A model generated the notes under the pieces. The model was given only the letters and a program-made list of their open reading frames with translations, was not told where the DNA came from and searched no databases. This document shows positions 1 through 9,591 of a DNA stretch of 64,000 nucleotides, piece by piece (position 1 is the stretch's first letter; the number at the start of each line of letters is the position of its first letter). Origin of the DNA: Podarcis raffonei (Eukaryota; Chordata; Lepidosauria; Squamata; Lacertidae); NCBI RefSeq assembly GCF_027172205.1, contig NC_070607.1, forward strand, positions 23,908,069 through 23,972,068, given 5' to 3'. The position numbers and the translations under genes are program-made.

Positions 1-105
1 GCCAGACAGAAATACTCAAGGAGGGGGTAGCCTGAGGAGAGTCCTGAGAGCCAGATAAAGAGGCCTTGGGAGGCCTAAAGTTTCCCATCACTGTTTTAAA
101 AGAAT
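1..105. mobile_element. Degenerate hAT-like DNA transposon end
   Basis: The stretch reads like the right end of a squamate hAT-type element: a run about a degraded 'ccagataaagaggcc' followed by 'tttcccatcactg', the pattern of a terminal CAG..CTG inverted repeat. Only one end is in the window, so no target duplication can be tested. It lies in an intron of the minus-strand reeler gene. The family assignment is by recall only. Confidence 0.35.
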
Positions 106-290
106 ATGTGGTAGGATATAGCGTGGGATTAGCTCTTCAGACAAAAAAACAGACTATCCCCCGATCATATTCAAGGCCATAGGATAGTTCCCTCAGTGTA
201 TATGAGTCTCTGCTATGCAACCAAAGCTTGTTTTTGCATCGCAAAAGCTACTAACAAAAGAATTACCCAAGCCACACAAGTTACACATAC

Positions 291-427
291 CTGAATGTCA
301 TTGCACGCAAGGCCTTGCGAGTTAGGGTCTAGGATTCGAAAATGTCCCACAGCAACATCACCTCCAACCGCTCGGGCCTGGAGTAAAAATCCCTCAAAAC
401 TGGAATTGCCGCTTGCCGTAAGAGATA
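291..427 (-). CDS. Reeler gene coding exon 2
   Basis: This 137-nt exon has acceptor TACTCAG and donor CAG|GTATGTG. With the one base carried over it encodes 46 residues from VSLTASGNSSFEGF to LACNDIQ. It holds the second half of the reeler fold, including a conserved Cys near its end. The other two frames are closed or do not join. Confidence 0.82.
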
Positions 428-2767
428 CTGAGTAGGAAGGATGTTGTAAAAAGTATCAGTTTAAATGTTTTGCCACAACAAATATTAAGGGCAAAAAACA
501 ACAACAAATGAACGTTGCATTTATTACTATCATCACTAATCACCAGGGTGTGTCACACAGATCTGATTTTAATTTGTGCACTTTTGTCTGCACCCGAGTG
601 CTTTGAATTCAAATCTGTCTTGATGTTTCCTGTCCAGTAGGGGCTGCTTGATGAAATGTATTTGTGTTCTGTGTTGTTCTCCCCTGCCTTTAATGACCTT
701 TCCTCAAGCCCCCAAAATTCCAGACTAGGGATCTGTACTCACTCAACTCTATCTATCTATCTATATCTATCATCTATCTATCATCTATCTATCATCTATC
801 TATCTATCTATCTATCTATCCAGTGCATTTTTCTGGAGGAATGCAGGGGTTTGCATACCCCTAAACATTTTGTGAATCTTTGTACTTTAGTCCATTTACT
901 GTATTTTCCCCAATTTGAACTGTAAAATGGTGATTTTCTTCAGTCAAAATGAGAGTACACCTAAACGTTTTTTAAAGAAAAAAATGACTATCTATCTATC
1001 TATCTATCTATTCATCCATCCATCCATCCAAGACCATATAACATCAGTCCTGAAACACCTACTTTGGCTCCCAGTATGTTTCCAAGCACAATTCAAAGTG
1101 TTGGTGCTGACCTTTAAAGTCCTAAATGGCCAAGGCCCAGTATACCTGAAAGAGTGTCTACACCCCCATCGTTCTGCCCGGACACTGAGGTCCAGCACCA
1201 AGGGCCTTCTGGTGGTTCCCTCACTGCAAGAAGTGAGGTTACAGGGAACCAGACAGAGGGCCTTCTCGGTAGTGGCAGCCGCCCTGTGGAACGCTCTCCC
1301 ATCAGATGTCAAAGAGAAGAACAACTATCAGATTTTTAGAAGACATCTGAAGGCAGCCCTGTTTAGGGAAGTTTTTAATGTTGGATGTTTATCGTGGCTG
1401 GGGAAATAATAATAATAATAATCTCCACCACCACTACTACTATTATCTCTCCCTCCCATGGAATATCGCAGTAACAAACTTTTGCCAAAATTTTGAACAC
1501 ATTTGAAAGTGGGCAAAATGGTCTCTTTAAAAAACCACACCTTATTTTTATCTACCACAAAACAGCACCCAGCCCCACCAGGTAAAAAGCCTACTAAGAA
1601 CTGCCTCTGTAGGCTGGGCATGCAGAGATATGAGTACCTCTGATCTCCAGAGGTGTGGCTCAGAGAAAAACAAACTGTACATTTCACAGACAAACACACA
1701 TGGCAAAGTATTTTTTTAAATGGCTGGATCAGGTCTATTGTGATTCAGCTTAGCTTTATTCGTAGATGGATAACCAAGTGTCTTAGGGAAAAGAGCCAAG
1801 TTCAAAGCAGCCGGAGGGATACAAGATACCGATCCTTTCCCTTGCTGGAAGGGAATAAGTATGTTTGGTTTTGGTTTTTCACCCATTTGCTTTCTAAACT
1901 CCTATGCTAAAGGGGAAAGATAATAAGCTACAAAAACACGTCTACTTTCTTTATAGCAAACTGTAATGTGATTGAAATGGGAAACTCTTTAAATTGGACA
2001 AAGAATCCTTTTGTCTCTCCAGCGACGACTAATCCACGTGATCTTGTTGGCCAAAGATGACACACTTATTGCAGCTCTGAGCAATGATGCAAAAGGATCT
2101 AGCATGGCATTCAGGGCTCCCCGCCCCGCCCCCTGCTCCAACAATCATTCCCAACAGACTGAGATTGTCAAAAAAGGAGAATCTAATGTGAAGGGCTACA
2201 GGAAAAAGTGGGGCAGAGGGCAGGGAGGCATGGCATCAATGCATATACATGCACACCCACAGAGCAATTTGGATCCTGTTCATTTCACATTTGGGCTTAA
2301 ACCAGGGATAGAGAACTTGCTGCCCTCCATATATTGCTAGACTTCAATTCCCATCAGCCCCAGCCAGCATGGCCAATGGTCAGGAATGACGGTGACAGCT
2401 ATTTATGGAGTGCAACAGCTTGCCCATTCTTGGCTTAGAGATAAAAAGTTATTTAACAAAGGTTTGATGTTAAGCAGAGACATTGGGGGCGGGGGCACGG
2501 AGAGTGGGAAGGAAGCACTTCCTAGAGTGGACCTTTGACATCACATTGCAGTCAACAAATGGTTCTGAATTCACCTATAATTTCATCTCCTGGGGCAAAT
2601 GACGTTTTGGAGGTGGAGATGGCATATGGCGGTGCAGAGTTCTGTGCAATGTGTCCGTGAGCAGGAACCATAGAGCTACAAGCCGCACTGATTTTTCCAT
2701 TTGAGTAGCCGAGGACTCCTGAAGAAAGCGCTCCCCATAAAAGAAAGAAGCTAGCCAACTTTTCCAT
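291..2767 (-). CDS. Reeler-domain protein, FRRS1-like (5' part of gene, 2 coding exons visible)
   Basis: Two minus-strand exons (2767..2575 and 427..291) join in phase 1 to give 110 residues and one split codon. Residues 1-20 form a signal peptide with hydrophobic core ASFFLLWGALSSGVLG. The mature part starts YSNGKISAACSSM and continues with FAPGDEIIVSL, FEGFLLQARA, VGHFRILDPNS and ACNDIQ, which matches the order and motifs of a reeler domain as in human FRRS1 (YPNGKV, RPGDQIEVTL, FKGFLLEAR, CEDIQ). FRRS1 family proteins follow the reeler domain with DOMON and cytochrome b561 segments; those would lie beyond the left edge and are not seen. Acceptor TTCCTTCACAG directly abuts the ATG, so at least one non-coding 5' exon lies upstream. 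It could be FRRS1 itself, a paralogue lost in mammals, or a shorter reeler-only protein. In human, my recollection is that DIPK1A, not an FRRS1 gene, is next to MTF2. Confidence 0.8.
749..819. repeat. (CTAT)n microsatellite, left part
   Basis: This is an imperfect CTAT/CATC tetranucleotide tract. It resumes at 989 on the far side of a MITE, so one microsatellite was probably split by the insertion. Confidence 0.9.
820..988 (+). mobile_element. MITE of the CCAGTGCTTTTT / GTACCCCTAAAC family, copy 1
   Basis: The element begins CCAGTGCATTTTT and contains 'catacccctaaacattttg' and 'agtcaaaatgagagta'. The same sequence recurs at 15672-15850, which defines it as a dispersed family of about 170-180 bp. 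The end is degenerate. It sits within a CTAT microsatellite in a reeler-gene intron. A hAT-type MITE is plausible but the class is not proven. Confidence 0.7.
989..1030. repeat. (CTAT)n(CATC)n microsatellite, right part
   Basis: A short CTAT then CATC tract separates the MITE at 820-988 from the LINE fragment starting at 1031. Confidence 0.9.
1031..1422 (+). mobile_element. CR1/L2-clade LINE 3' end (ORF2 C-terminus)
   Basis: The plus strand encodes a readable end of a LINE reverse-transcriptase [23 protein letters not shown], then RAFSVVAAALWNALPSDVKE and FRRHLKAALFREVFN, a pattern known from CR1/L2-clade ORF2 C-termini. It ends in an (AAT)n tail at about 1404-1422. Related 3' ends occur at 3.4, 15.3, 23.5, 49.1, 50.3 and 62.5 kb. 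Confidence 0.82.
2298..2435. mobile_element. Foldback hAT-type MITE, old copy
   Basis: It contains the family core 'cttcaattcccatcagcccc' and 'gccagcatggccaatggtca' and ends with a decayed copy of the start ('cttgctgccc' versus 'gcttgcccat'). This is the palindromic element common in squamates. The arms are well diverged, so it is old. Confidence 0.6.
2575..2767 (-). CDS. Reeler gene coding exon 1 (signal peptide)
   Basis: This 193-nt exon starts at its ATG immediately after acceptor CTTCACAG and ends ATTATAG|GTGAAT. It encodes 64 residues: signal peptide MEKLASFFLLWGALSSGVLG and the first reeler strands to GDEII. Phase 1 matches the next exon exactly. Confidence 0.82.
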
Positions 2768-2871
2768 CTGTGAAGGAAGCAAAACATTTGAACATTTAAG
2801 TGAGGATAACAGACGACTGCACAAGCAGGCTTAAAGGCAAATGGGGGAAGGAAATCTCAATATCCTCTGTT

Positions 2872-2965
2872 ACGGGGGTGGAGAACCTGCAAGCATGGTC
2901 AATGGCCAGCGATGATGGGATTTGTAGTCCAGCCGCACCTTGAAGGCCACAGGCTCCCCAGCCCT
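2872..2965. mobile_element. Foldback MITE fragment
   Basis: It carries 'gcatggtcaatggcc', 'gatgatgggatttgtagtcc' and 'ggctccccagccctg', pieces of the same palindromic family as at 2298-2435, with the left half mostly missing. Confidence 0.5.
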
Positions 2966-3362
2966 GCTCAATTGCTTAGACTTTTGCAATAAAATTAAGC
3001 TTAAAGGAAACACACTTTCAGATGATAAGCCACAGAATAAGACATTACCTCAGACAGCATCCATGAAGATGCAAACAGCAAATGTCTATGTATAATGATT
3101 CAGTCAAAGTTAGGCATTTTTACTCTGTTATAAACTGCTCTGGCATTTTTAAATTAGATGGAGGCATAGATACGTTTTAATAAATAAAATCAAAATGTTA
3201 GTGTACTAAAATTATATTGTTGTTTCCAGTGGGGGAGTTAGGCATGTACTTAAACCTCTGCCCCTAATATTTTAAAAGTTTTTAAAGTGCTTAGCTTTGG
3301 ATGACTCAAGATGACTTGCAGTTTTCTCAAACACCCAGGGAAATTCAGGCAGGTGAAGTTAA

Positions 3363-4030
3363 GTAATAGTAACAATAATTTATTGTTTGTACCACGCCCA
3401 TCTGGCTGGGTTTCCCCAGCCACTCTGGGCGGCTTCCAACAAAGATTAAAAATACATTACAATGTCACACATTAAAAACTTCCCTAAACAGGGCTGCCTT
3501 CAGATGTCTTCTAAATGTCAGGTACAGTGGTACCTCGGGTTACATACGCTTCAGGTTACAGACTCCGCTAACCCAGAAATAATACCTCAGGTTAAGAACT
3601 TTGCTTCAGGATGAGAACAGAAATCGCGCGGCAGCAGCAGGAGGCCCCATTAGCTAAAGTGGTGCTTCAGATTAAGAACAGTTTCAGGTTAAGTACGGAC
3701 CTCCGGAACAAATTAAGTATGTAACCAGAGGTACCACTGTAGTTGTTTATCTCTTTGACATCCAATGGGAAGGCGTTCCACAGGGCAGGTGCCACTACCG
3801 AGAAGGCCCTCTGCCTGGTTCCCTGTAGCTTAGCTTCTTGCAGTGAGGGAACCACCAGAAGGTCCTCAGCGCTGGACCTCAGTGTCCGGGCAGAATGATG
3901 GGGGTGGAGACACTCCTTCAGGTATACTGGGCCGAGGTCAACACTTTAAATTGTGCTCGGAAACGTACTGGGAGCCAATGTTGGTCTTCCAGGACCGGTG
4001 TTATATGGTCTCGGCGGCCGCCACCAGTCA
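3363..4030 (-). mobile_element. CR1/L2-clade LINE 3' end, interrupted by a Tigger-like MITE
   Basis: Read on the minus strand, this has the ORF2 tail (RAFSVVAPALWNAFPLDVKE, VPSLQEAKLQGTRQ), then FRRHLKAALF-like sequence, then the 3' tail 'gggaaacccagccagatggg' and an AT-rich end. The coding part is cut at 3523-3741 by a TA-flanked MITE. The leftmost bases are the LINE 3' end. Confidence 0.85.
3525..3739 (+). mobile_element. Tigger-like MITE, family A (CAGTGGTACCTCGGGTTA)
   Basis: The ends are CAGTGGTACCTCGGGTTA and its inverse, GAGGTACCACTG, flanked by TA on both sides, as in TcMar-Tigger insertions. Its 215 bp contain 'ctaacccagaaataatacct' and 'gctaaagtggtgcttcag', shared with copies at 7.1, 12.0, 15.4, 18.3 and 55.6 kb. 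It carries no ORF and is non-autonomous. Confidence 0.88.
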
Positions 4031-4580
4031 CCAGTCAAGAGACCAGGGGCGCAATAATGCTACTTATGTGGTGTTCCACTGATACCAGAGACAAGGTGAA
4101 TTACAGCAGCAGCAGCAGCAACAGCTGTAAACCAGAGCAGTTGTTTAGCAAGCTGGAACAAGCACCTGCATTCATAGAGCAGCAAACTTACAAGCCTCTG
4201 GGTGCAAGAATCAATACACAGTGAGCCCCAAAAGCCAAACCTTCCACCATGCCAATGAATTATTTTGGCTATTGTGCTGACATGCACTGGGTGGGGCTGA
4301 ACAGGCAACGAGGTGGCAACAATACACTATGCACTAACTGATTTGCTTACTCCAACAACAAAGTTGTTGTACCTGGGAGAACGTCCTATGCATTGTCATT
4401 AGGACCACCAGGGTCAGTCCTGCTATGAGAGTGATGAAGCTGCCTCAGGTGGCAGATGCAGGGGTTGGCAGGAGCCCCCAATTCATTTCCCTGAGTCTTG
4501 GAAGCAGACACTGCTCCTTGCGTGGGGAGACATCAGCAGCTGGGTCACCAAAGCAGAGCAGGGTGAGGTGGCCAGGAGGT

Positions 4581-5005
4581 TGTTTTATTTCACAACATTT
4601 ATATACTACTTGATGGCAATAAAACAATAAAACTAAGAGTGAGAAACAGTGAAAATCAAGCATTTAAAACTAAAAATAATTCAAAACCGCATTAAGCTAG
4701 AATTAAATAAAACACGATGGCTTCTACATGTCAGAATAGCCTTGCTTGAACAAAAATGGTTTTAGAAAGTGCCAAAGGGAGATACAGTGAAGGCGCACAT
4801 GGTTGAGGTCAATGGGCAGGGAGTTTCAGGGTTTACACTAAAGGAGGAGTATAATATGGCAGCTGCAACAGGGCCAGTTCTGCACTGTGCGATGGGTGTC
4901 CTCATGTAATTTGTTTTGGGGGTTCCCCACCCCCCAGCATTCATAGGATGCCATTGTCCGCAAAACGTCAGTCCGTATTTCCCTACTCCACCCCCGTTCA
5001 ATCTG
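4581..5005 (-). mobile_element. LINE 3' region, CR1/L2 type
   Basis: The stretch begins 'gttttatttcacaacattta' with 'tatactacttgatggcaata', the reverse complement of a LINE 3' tail, and continues with 'ggcagggagtttcagggttt', the same segment seen in other LINE ends. It is diverged and its left border is approximate. Confidence 0.5.
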
Positions 5006-5137
5006 GATTTATTACTTTTTCCAGGAAAAAAATCTAAATTTCTTAAAAGCTTGTTGCCAGCTACCCCTTTGGAAAAATGTAAATGACACTTGACTGTGTT
5101 AGCTCTGCTGTCTGGAAGCCTGCATAGTCTCTGGGGA

Positions 5138-5491
5138 CAGTGGTGCCCCGCAAGACGAATGCCTCACAAGACGAAAAACCCGCTAGACGAAAGGGTTTTC
5201 CGTTTTTGAGCTGCTTCGCAAGACGAATTTCCCTATGGGCTTGCTTCGCAAGACGAAAACGTCTTGCGAGTCTTGCGATTTTTTTTGCTCCCCCCCCCCT
5301 TTTTCTAAGCCGCTAAGCCGCTAATAGCCTTTTAGCCGCTAAGCCGCTAAGCCTTTAATAGCCGCTAAGCCATTAAACCGCTAATAGCGCTAATCCGCTA
5401 AGCCGCTAATAGGGTTGCTTCGCAAGACGAAAAAACCGCTAGACGAAGAGACCCGCGGAACGGATTATTTTCGTCTTGCGAGGCACCACTG
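5138..5491 (+). mobile_element. Tigger-like MITE, family B (CAGTGGTGCCCCGCAAGACGAA)
   Basis: The ends are CAGTGGTGCCCCGCAAGACG and CGTCTTGCGAGGCACCACTG. TA flanks the right end; the left flank is GA. Subterminal copies of CGCAAGACGAA occur several times in both directions. The centre (about 5308-5412) is a minisatellite of GCCGCTAA units. It is related to the larger element at 49316-50072. Confidence 0.85.
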
Positions 5492-6384
5492 TACTCCTCA
5501 CCAGGCCTGCCATGGATGTTAGCAAATTTCCACATTACACAGAATTCCAGGAGTGGTGCAAAGGTGGTGATGTCGGGGCTCGCATAGGTGCACCAGTAGA
5601 TGTGCAAGATTGGCTCCATCAGCATATCATCACCGCCCAGCCCCATCCCACAGCTCACATGCAGCTCTTAAGTACGTGTGGGCGGTTCTCTTCTTAAACT
5701 TATCAGCTTTCAATTCATTCAGCATTTTTCATTGTTTCTGAGATTAAGACTTCAGGAATAGAGCCAAACCACTAAAGTCTCCCGGCTGCACGTATCTCAC
5801 GTAACCCATCCAGCCTTATAAAATAAATAGCCATTTTTCTTCCAATTAAAAATGAACTTTGTCACAGGGTTCTGTTGCCTATTGATTTCTGACACATGAA
5901 AGTGAAACTTCAGACAAATATGAGAGCAAATTAAGGACCTGGAGGTTAGAGTGGGGTGGGACAAGGAGAGAAATAGGGGAAATAATAATAATTTTAAAGT
6001 TTGGCATTTTTAAACTAAGGATGACTATTCACAACTATCCATAGTATCCTGGTCTGTCCTGCTCAATACTGTCAACACTGACCATCAGAGGCCAGGGGTA
6101 GGCAGCCAGGAGGAGCAGGGCAAAGTCACTTGCTTGGCTTCCCAATGTGGAGATTGCTGCTGCCAGTCAAGGAAATGGCGAGGTCAGTGTGGTGCAGGCA
6201 CAACGGCGGAGTCAATGTGCAATTCCCTGTGTCCACACCGCACTGACCTCCCCACCTCTCTGCTCTCTCTTACCAGCAGTGATTTCTGTGCTGGGAAGCT
6301 GGGTGAGGAGCTCTGCTCTGCTACGCTGGTAGCTACTGACAAAAACTCTCCAGGGTTTCAGGCAGGGGTCAGTCTCTCTCTCTC

Positions 6385-6478
6385 TCTGCCCTACCAGGAC
6401 ATGCCAGGGATCGATCCTGGGACCTTCCACATGCCAAATGTTAGCTCTACTGCTAAACCTCAGTTCTTCCCTTCGCAG
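6385..6478 (-). mobile_element. tRNA-derived SINE head fragment
   Basis: On the minus strand it reads 'tttagcagtagagctaacat' followed by 'ggatcgatccctgg', matching a tRNA-like A/B box pair (AGCNNNAGAG and GGTTCGATCCC). The rest of the SINE is not clear. Local ORFs over this region are not real genes. Confidence 0.55.
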
Positions 6479-7017
6479 ATGACTCACCACAGAGCTTTTA
6501 GATCATTGATGTCCCTCTCAGATCAGATATCTCTCCACAGAGGCAGTTCAGAGATACCTACAAGATGCTGGGCGCTATGTCTCTCAGTGATTTCCACAGA
6601 CGAGTCAGTTCTGGTTTAAGATCTACTATGACCAAATACCTTCTCATTTAAACCACCCCTTATGAAACTGCTGGCCCTTGTTAAGTGTTAGTAATACCTG
6701 AGGCACTCAGCTGTAAGTCGATGCATTATAAAGGCAGATATCCATCACCTACCTTTCACCTATTCCTAAGAAGTATCTCTCTGCCTAACACTTCAAGATT
6801 TAAACTTTAAGTGATACCAAAGTGCTCCTTTAACAAAGCCTAGTGTGATTTGCTTACTGTTCTTCCACCCTCAGTAGGGGCACTTAAAGCTGCCCTTCGT
6901 TCTTGGAGAAAGGTAGAGGCACAAATGTAAGATACACAAAGTGATAAAATAAGTAGCTGCTACCCTATACGTGTCTACTCTGAAGTAGACCACAATGAAG
7001 TCCCAAGTAAGTACAGC

Positions 7018-7395
7018 AGGCGTAGCCAACACTGTGCTCTGCAGTTTTTGTTGGACTGCAATTCTCATTCCAGTGCTACCTCGGATTACATACGCTTCAG
7101 GTTACAGACGCTTCAGGTTACAGACTCTGCTAACCCAGAAATAGTACCTCGGGTTAAGAACTTTGCTTCAGGATGAGAACACAAATCGTGCTCCGGCGGT
7201 GTGGCGGCAGCGGGAGGCCCCATTAGCTAAAGTGGTGCTTCAGGTTAAGAACAGTTTCAGGTTAAGAACGCACCTTCAGAACGAATTAAGTACTTAACCC
7301 GAGGTACCACTGTATTCCTGACCATTGGTCATGCTTGCTGGGACTGATGGAAGCTGTAGTCCCACAGCACCTCAAGGGCTAAGTGCCTGGTGTAT
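7018..7395. mobile_element. Foldback hAT-type MITE interrupted by a Tigger-like MITE
   Basis: The left half ends 'ttggactgcaattctcat' and the right half resumes 'cctgaccattggtcatgctt' then 'gctgtagtcccacagcacct'. Together they make the palindromic family seen at 2298 and 15110. The interruption is the family A element at 7071-7312. Confidence 0.7.
7071..7312 (+). mobile_element. Tigger-like MITE, family A
   Basis: Ends CAGTGCTACCTCGGATTACA and CCCGAGGTACCACTG; TA follows on the right, TC precedes on the left. It shares the internal 'ctaacccagaaatagtacct' and 'gctaaagtggtgcttcaggt' with the other family A copies. It lies inside an older foldback MITE. Confidence 0.87.
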
Positions 7396-8477
7396 AGGAT
7401 TGCAACCTTAGTTACTTTGAGTGCTGGTAGCATCCATTTATTCCCCCTGAAAGAGTGCTGTTTTCTTTAATGCTTGGTGCTAGGCAAATACAATAGAACA
7501 CACAAAACTGACCTGTAATGAAATTAGCAAAATTAGGACTGGAGAACTGGGAGGTGAGCAGCGTAATATAGATGTGTCTGCACTGGAGGTTGTAAAGTGT
7601 TCTGGATTCACCTTTAAGAATATAAAAAGAGCCTATGCACTCTCCCAAGTTGTGATTCTCTGTACTTGGCATCCACCTTCAACAGTGGAGGCATAACAAA
7701 GTCATTGTGGCTAGTAGCCACCAATAGCCTTATCCTTTTAATGCCATCCAACTCAGTGCCTATCACTACCATTTCCCGTGGAAGCAAATTCTAGACTTTG
7801 CATTGCATAAACCACTGCTTCCTTTCATCAGCCTGGTACAATTTCCTCCACCTTGGAAGAAATGCAACACTAAAATAGGAGAAGCGTGCTTTGTATGAGT
7901 GGGCAGGCACAGACCTAGCACACTTGCCAGGATCGAAGCAGCGAGCCACTGTGCTCTTGTGTTTTCCATTCTGTACAATGGGCAAACTGAAAAAGTGAGA
8001 GGTTATTTCCCCAGAATGACATTTCCCATGCCTTTTGCACAAGTAAAGCCACAGGCCCCAGCTCAGCCTCGTTCCCACAGCATTTTTCAAACACATGAGC
8101 TCAAAGGAGCAAAGCTAACAAATTCCGCATGCCAGCAATCTATAGGTATATAGTGAAGAGGCCAGTAAAACTGCATCCAGGGGTGCAACACATACCTCTC
8201 ATTCTCTGTCTCGCTCCCCACTTCCTACATCCCATTAACTGCACAGCTAAGAGTTGCGAGGCAGGCAGCCCATTCAACAGGTGCAGTTTTCATCAACCCA
8301 AAATGCACTGACCAGAAAAGCTTCACCTAATGAACATCAGGAATATAGGAAACTACCGTATGTTCTCCTCCTATAAAGATCACTGGATCACTGGTGCATT
8401 AGTGGGCGGTAGGTATAAAAAGGTTGACTACACCTGGCCTACACTGCAGCAGCTGTCCAGAATTTCAGACCAGAGTC

Positions 8478-8633
8478 CATGGGCGTAGCCAGAATTTTTA
8501 TTTTGGGGGGGCAGGCCTTTTGTTAGGGGAGCAGACCTTTTTTTTGGGGGGGGAGAACCTCAGTTAGCTATTATTGATTTACGGGGGGGGGGCAGCTGCC
8601 CCTCTCTACCCGCCCCCTTTGGCTACGTCCATG
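8478..8633. mobile_element. hAT MITE with CATGGGCGTAGCC ends
   Basis: Terminal inverted repeats CATGGGCGTAGCC and GGCTACGTCCATG are flanked by an exact 8-bp duplication CCAGAGTC (8470-8477 and 8634-8641), diagnostic of hAT insertion. The interior is G-rich with no ORF. Confidence 0.88.
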
Positions 8634-8640
8634 CCAGAGT

Positions 8641-9020
8641 CTGTGTCTCAGCCCAACCTGGACTGAACCTGGGATCCAGTTACAGAAAGGTAGCCGTGTT
8701 GGTCTGCCATAGTCAAAACAAAAAAAATTTTTCCTTCCAGTAGTACCTTAAAGACCAACTAAGTTAGTTCTTGGTATGAGCTTTCGTGTGCATGCACGTA
8801 TCTGAATCTGAAGTGTGTATCTGAAGAAGTGTGCATGCACACGAAAGCTCATACCAAGAACTAACTTAGTTGGTCTTTAAGGTGCTACTGGAAGGAAAAA
8901 AAAATTTTGTTTTGAACCTGGGATGTTCTGCATGCAAAGCTTTCCAACATTTCAGTCTCTAGCCCTACCTGGCTATGTCAAGGAATGAACCCGGGACCTC
9001 CTCCTACGTGAAAGATGCAG
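8641..9020 (-). mobile_element. tRNA-derived SINE, interrupted
   Basis: Minus-strand B-box-like segments 'gtcccgggttcattcc' and 'atcccaggttca', with 'gctttgcatgcagaacatcc', mark a tRNA-derived repeat. It is split by the foldback element at 8676-8912, whose 12-bp target duplication lies in the SINE. Confidence 0.6.
8676..8912 (-). mobile_element. Foldback repeat with ~80-bp inverted arms
   Basis: Arms at about 8714-8798 and 8829-8912 are inverse copies of each other with only a few differences outside the A/T runs. Both contain 'gaccaactaagttagttctt' or its inverse. The loop is about 30 nt. A 12-bp duplication TGAACCTGGGAT flanks the unit (8664-8675 and 8913-8924), which fits target-primed retrotransposition better than hAT. 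One flank holds 'gtagccgtgttggtctg', part of a widespread reptile repeat. Confidence 0.8.
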
Positions 9021-9099
9021 CCGAGCAATGCCTCTTCCTCGAAATCAGCTTCTTGAAGGCACAGGAGCCTTTCAAGACGGAAAGCGTGGCAAACTTAGG

Positions 9100-9420
9100 C
9101 GCATTCCGAATACTCCTGCTGCGACCACTCCTCCTCGCCTTCGCTTCACCTTTCTTTGCAGCGCAGCCTTGGGATCCTGCGCACGAGCCGCCTGACTGAC
9201 TGCTGGATGCAAAGTGGAGCCTTTGCGCGCGCCCCTCCCTGGCTTTAAGACCGCGCCCGGTCCCTCTGCTGGCCAAGGTGGGCCACTGCCTTTCCCGCCG
9301 AGCTTTGTTTATTGCTGTGACCCGGCAACACGCGCTTATCAATGAGGTGCGCGGGGCGGGGGTGCCTTTATCTTCACGGCCACGTGGGAAACTTTAATTA
9401 GACATAAAGGGTTGGATCCG
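9100..9420. promoter_or_regulatory. CpG-rich patch, unassigned
   Basis: The patch has many CG dinucleotides ('gcgcgcgcccc', 'gaccgcgcccgg', 'gcgcggggcgggg'), a GC box and an E-box CCACGTGG near 9380. No convincing coding exon or splice donor was found on either strand. It may be the promoter and non-coding first exon of the minus-strand reeler gene, whose first coding exon needs an upstream exon. This is inference. Confidence 0.35.
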
Positions 9421-9591
9421 GACGTCAGTTGAACTTGGGTCCCCTTGAGTTCAGTGGGTCAAGTTAGTCGCGAAGAAAAAGGGAAGGAATTGAGATGTTG
9501 CTAGACCCACATTGAATGGTCCCGGAGACATCAAGTCGCATCTAGGCTAAGGGTGCAATCCTAACCCCCACATCGTGTGTGTGTGTGTGTG

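Noticed and set aside
915-1409. A 164-codon ORF as a possible host gene
   Set aside because: Its last 125 residues are the C-terminus of a CR1/L2-clade LINE ORF2, and its start lies in a MITE and a microsatellite.
6134-6619. A 161-codon plus-strand ORF
   Set aside because: It runs over a reverse-strand SINE head and a CT tract with no family similarity; no splice signals support it.
7791-8096. YKARFSY in a minus-strand ORF, recalling DIPK1A QARFSY
   Set aside because: The similarity covers a few residues only; the flanks do not match the DIPK1A N-terminus and no donor follows.
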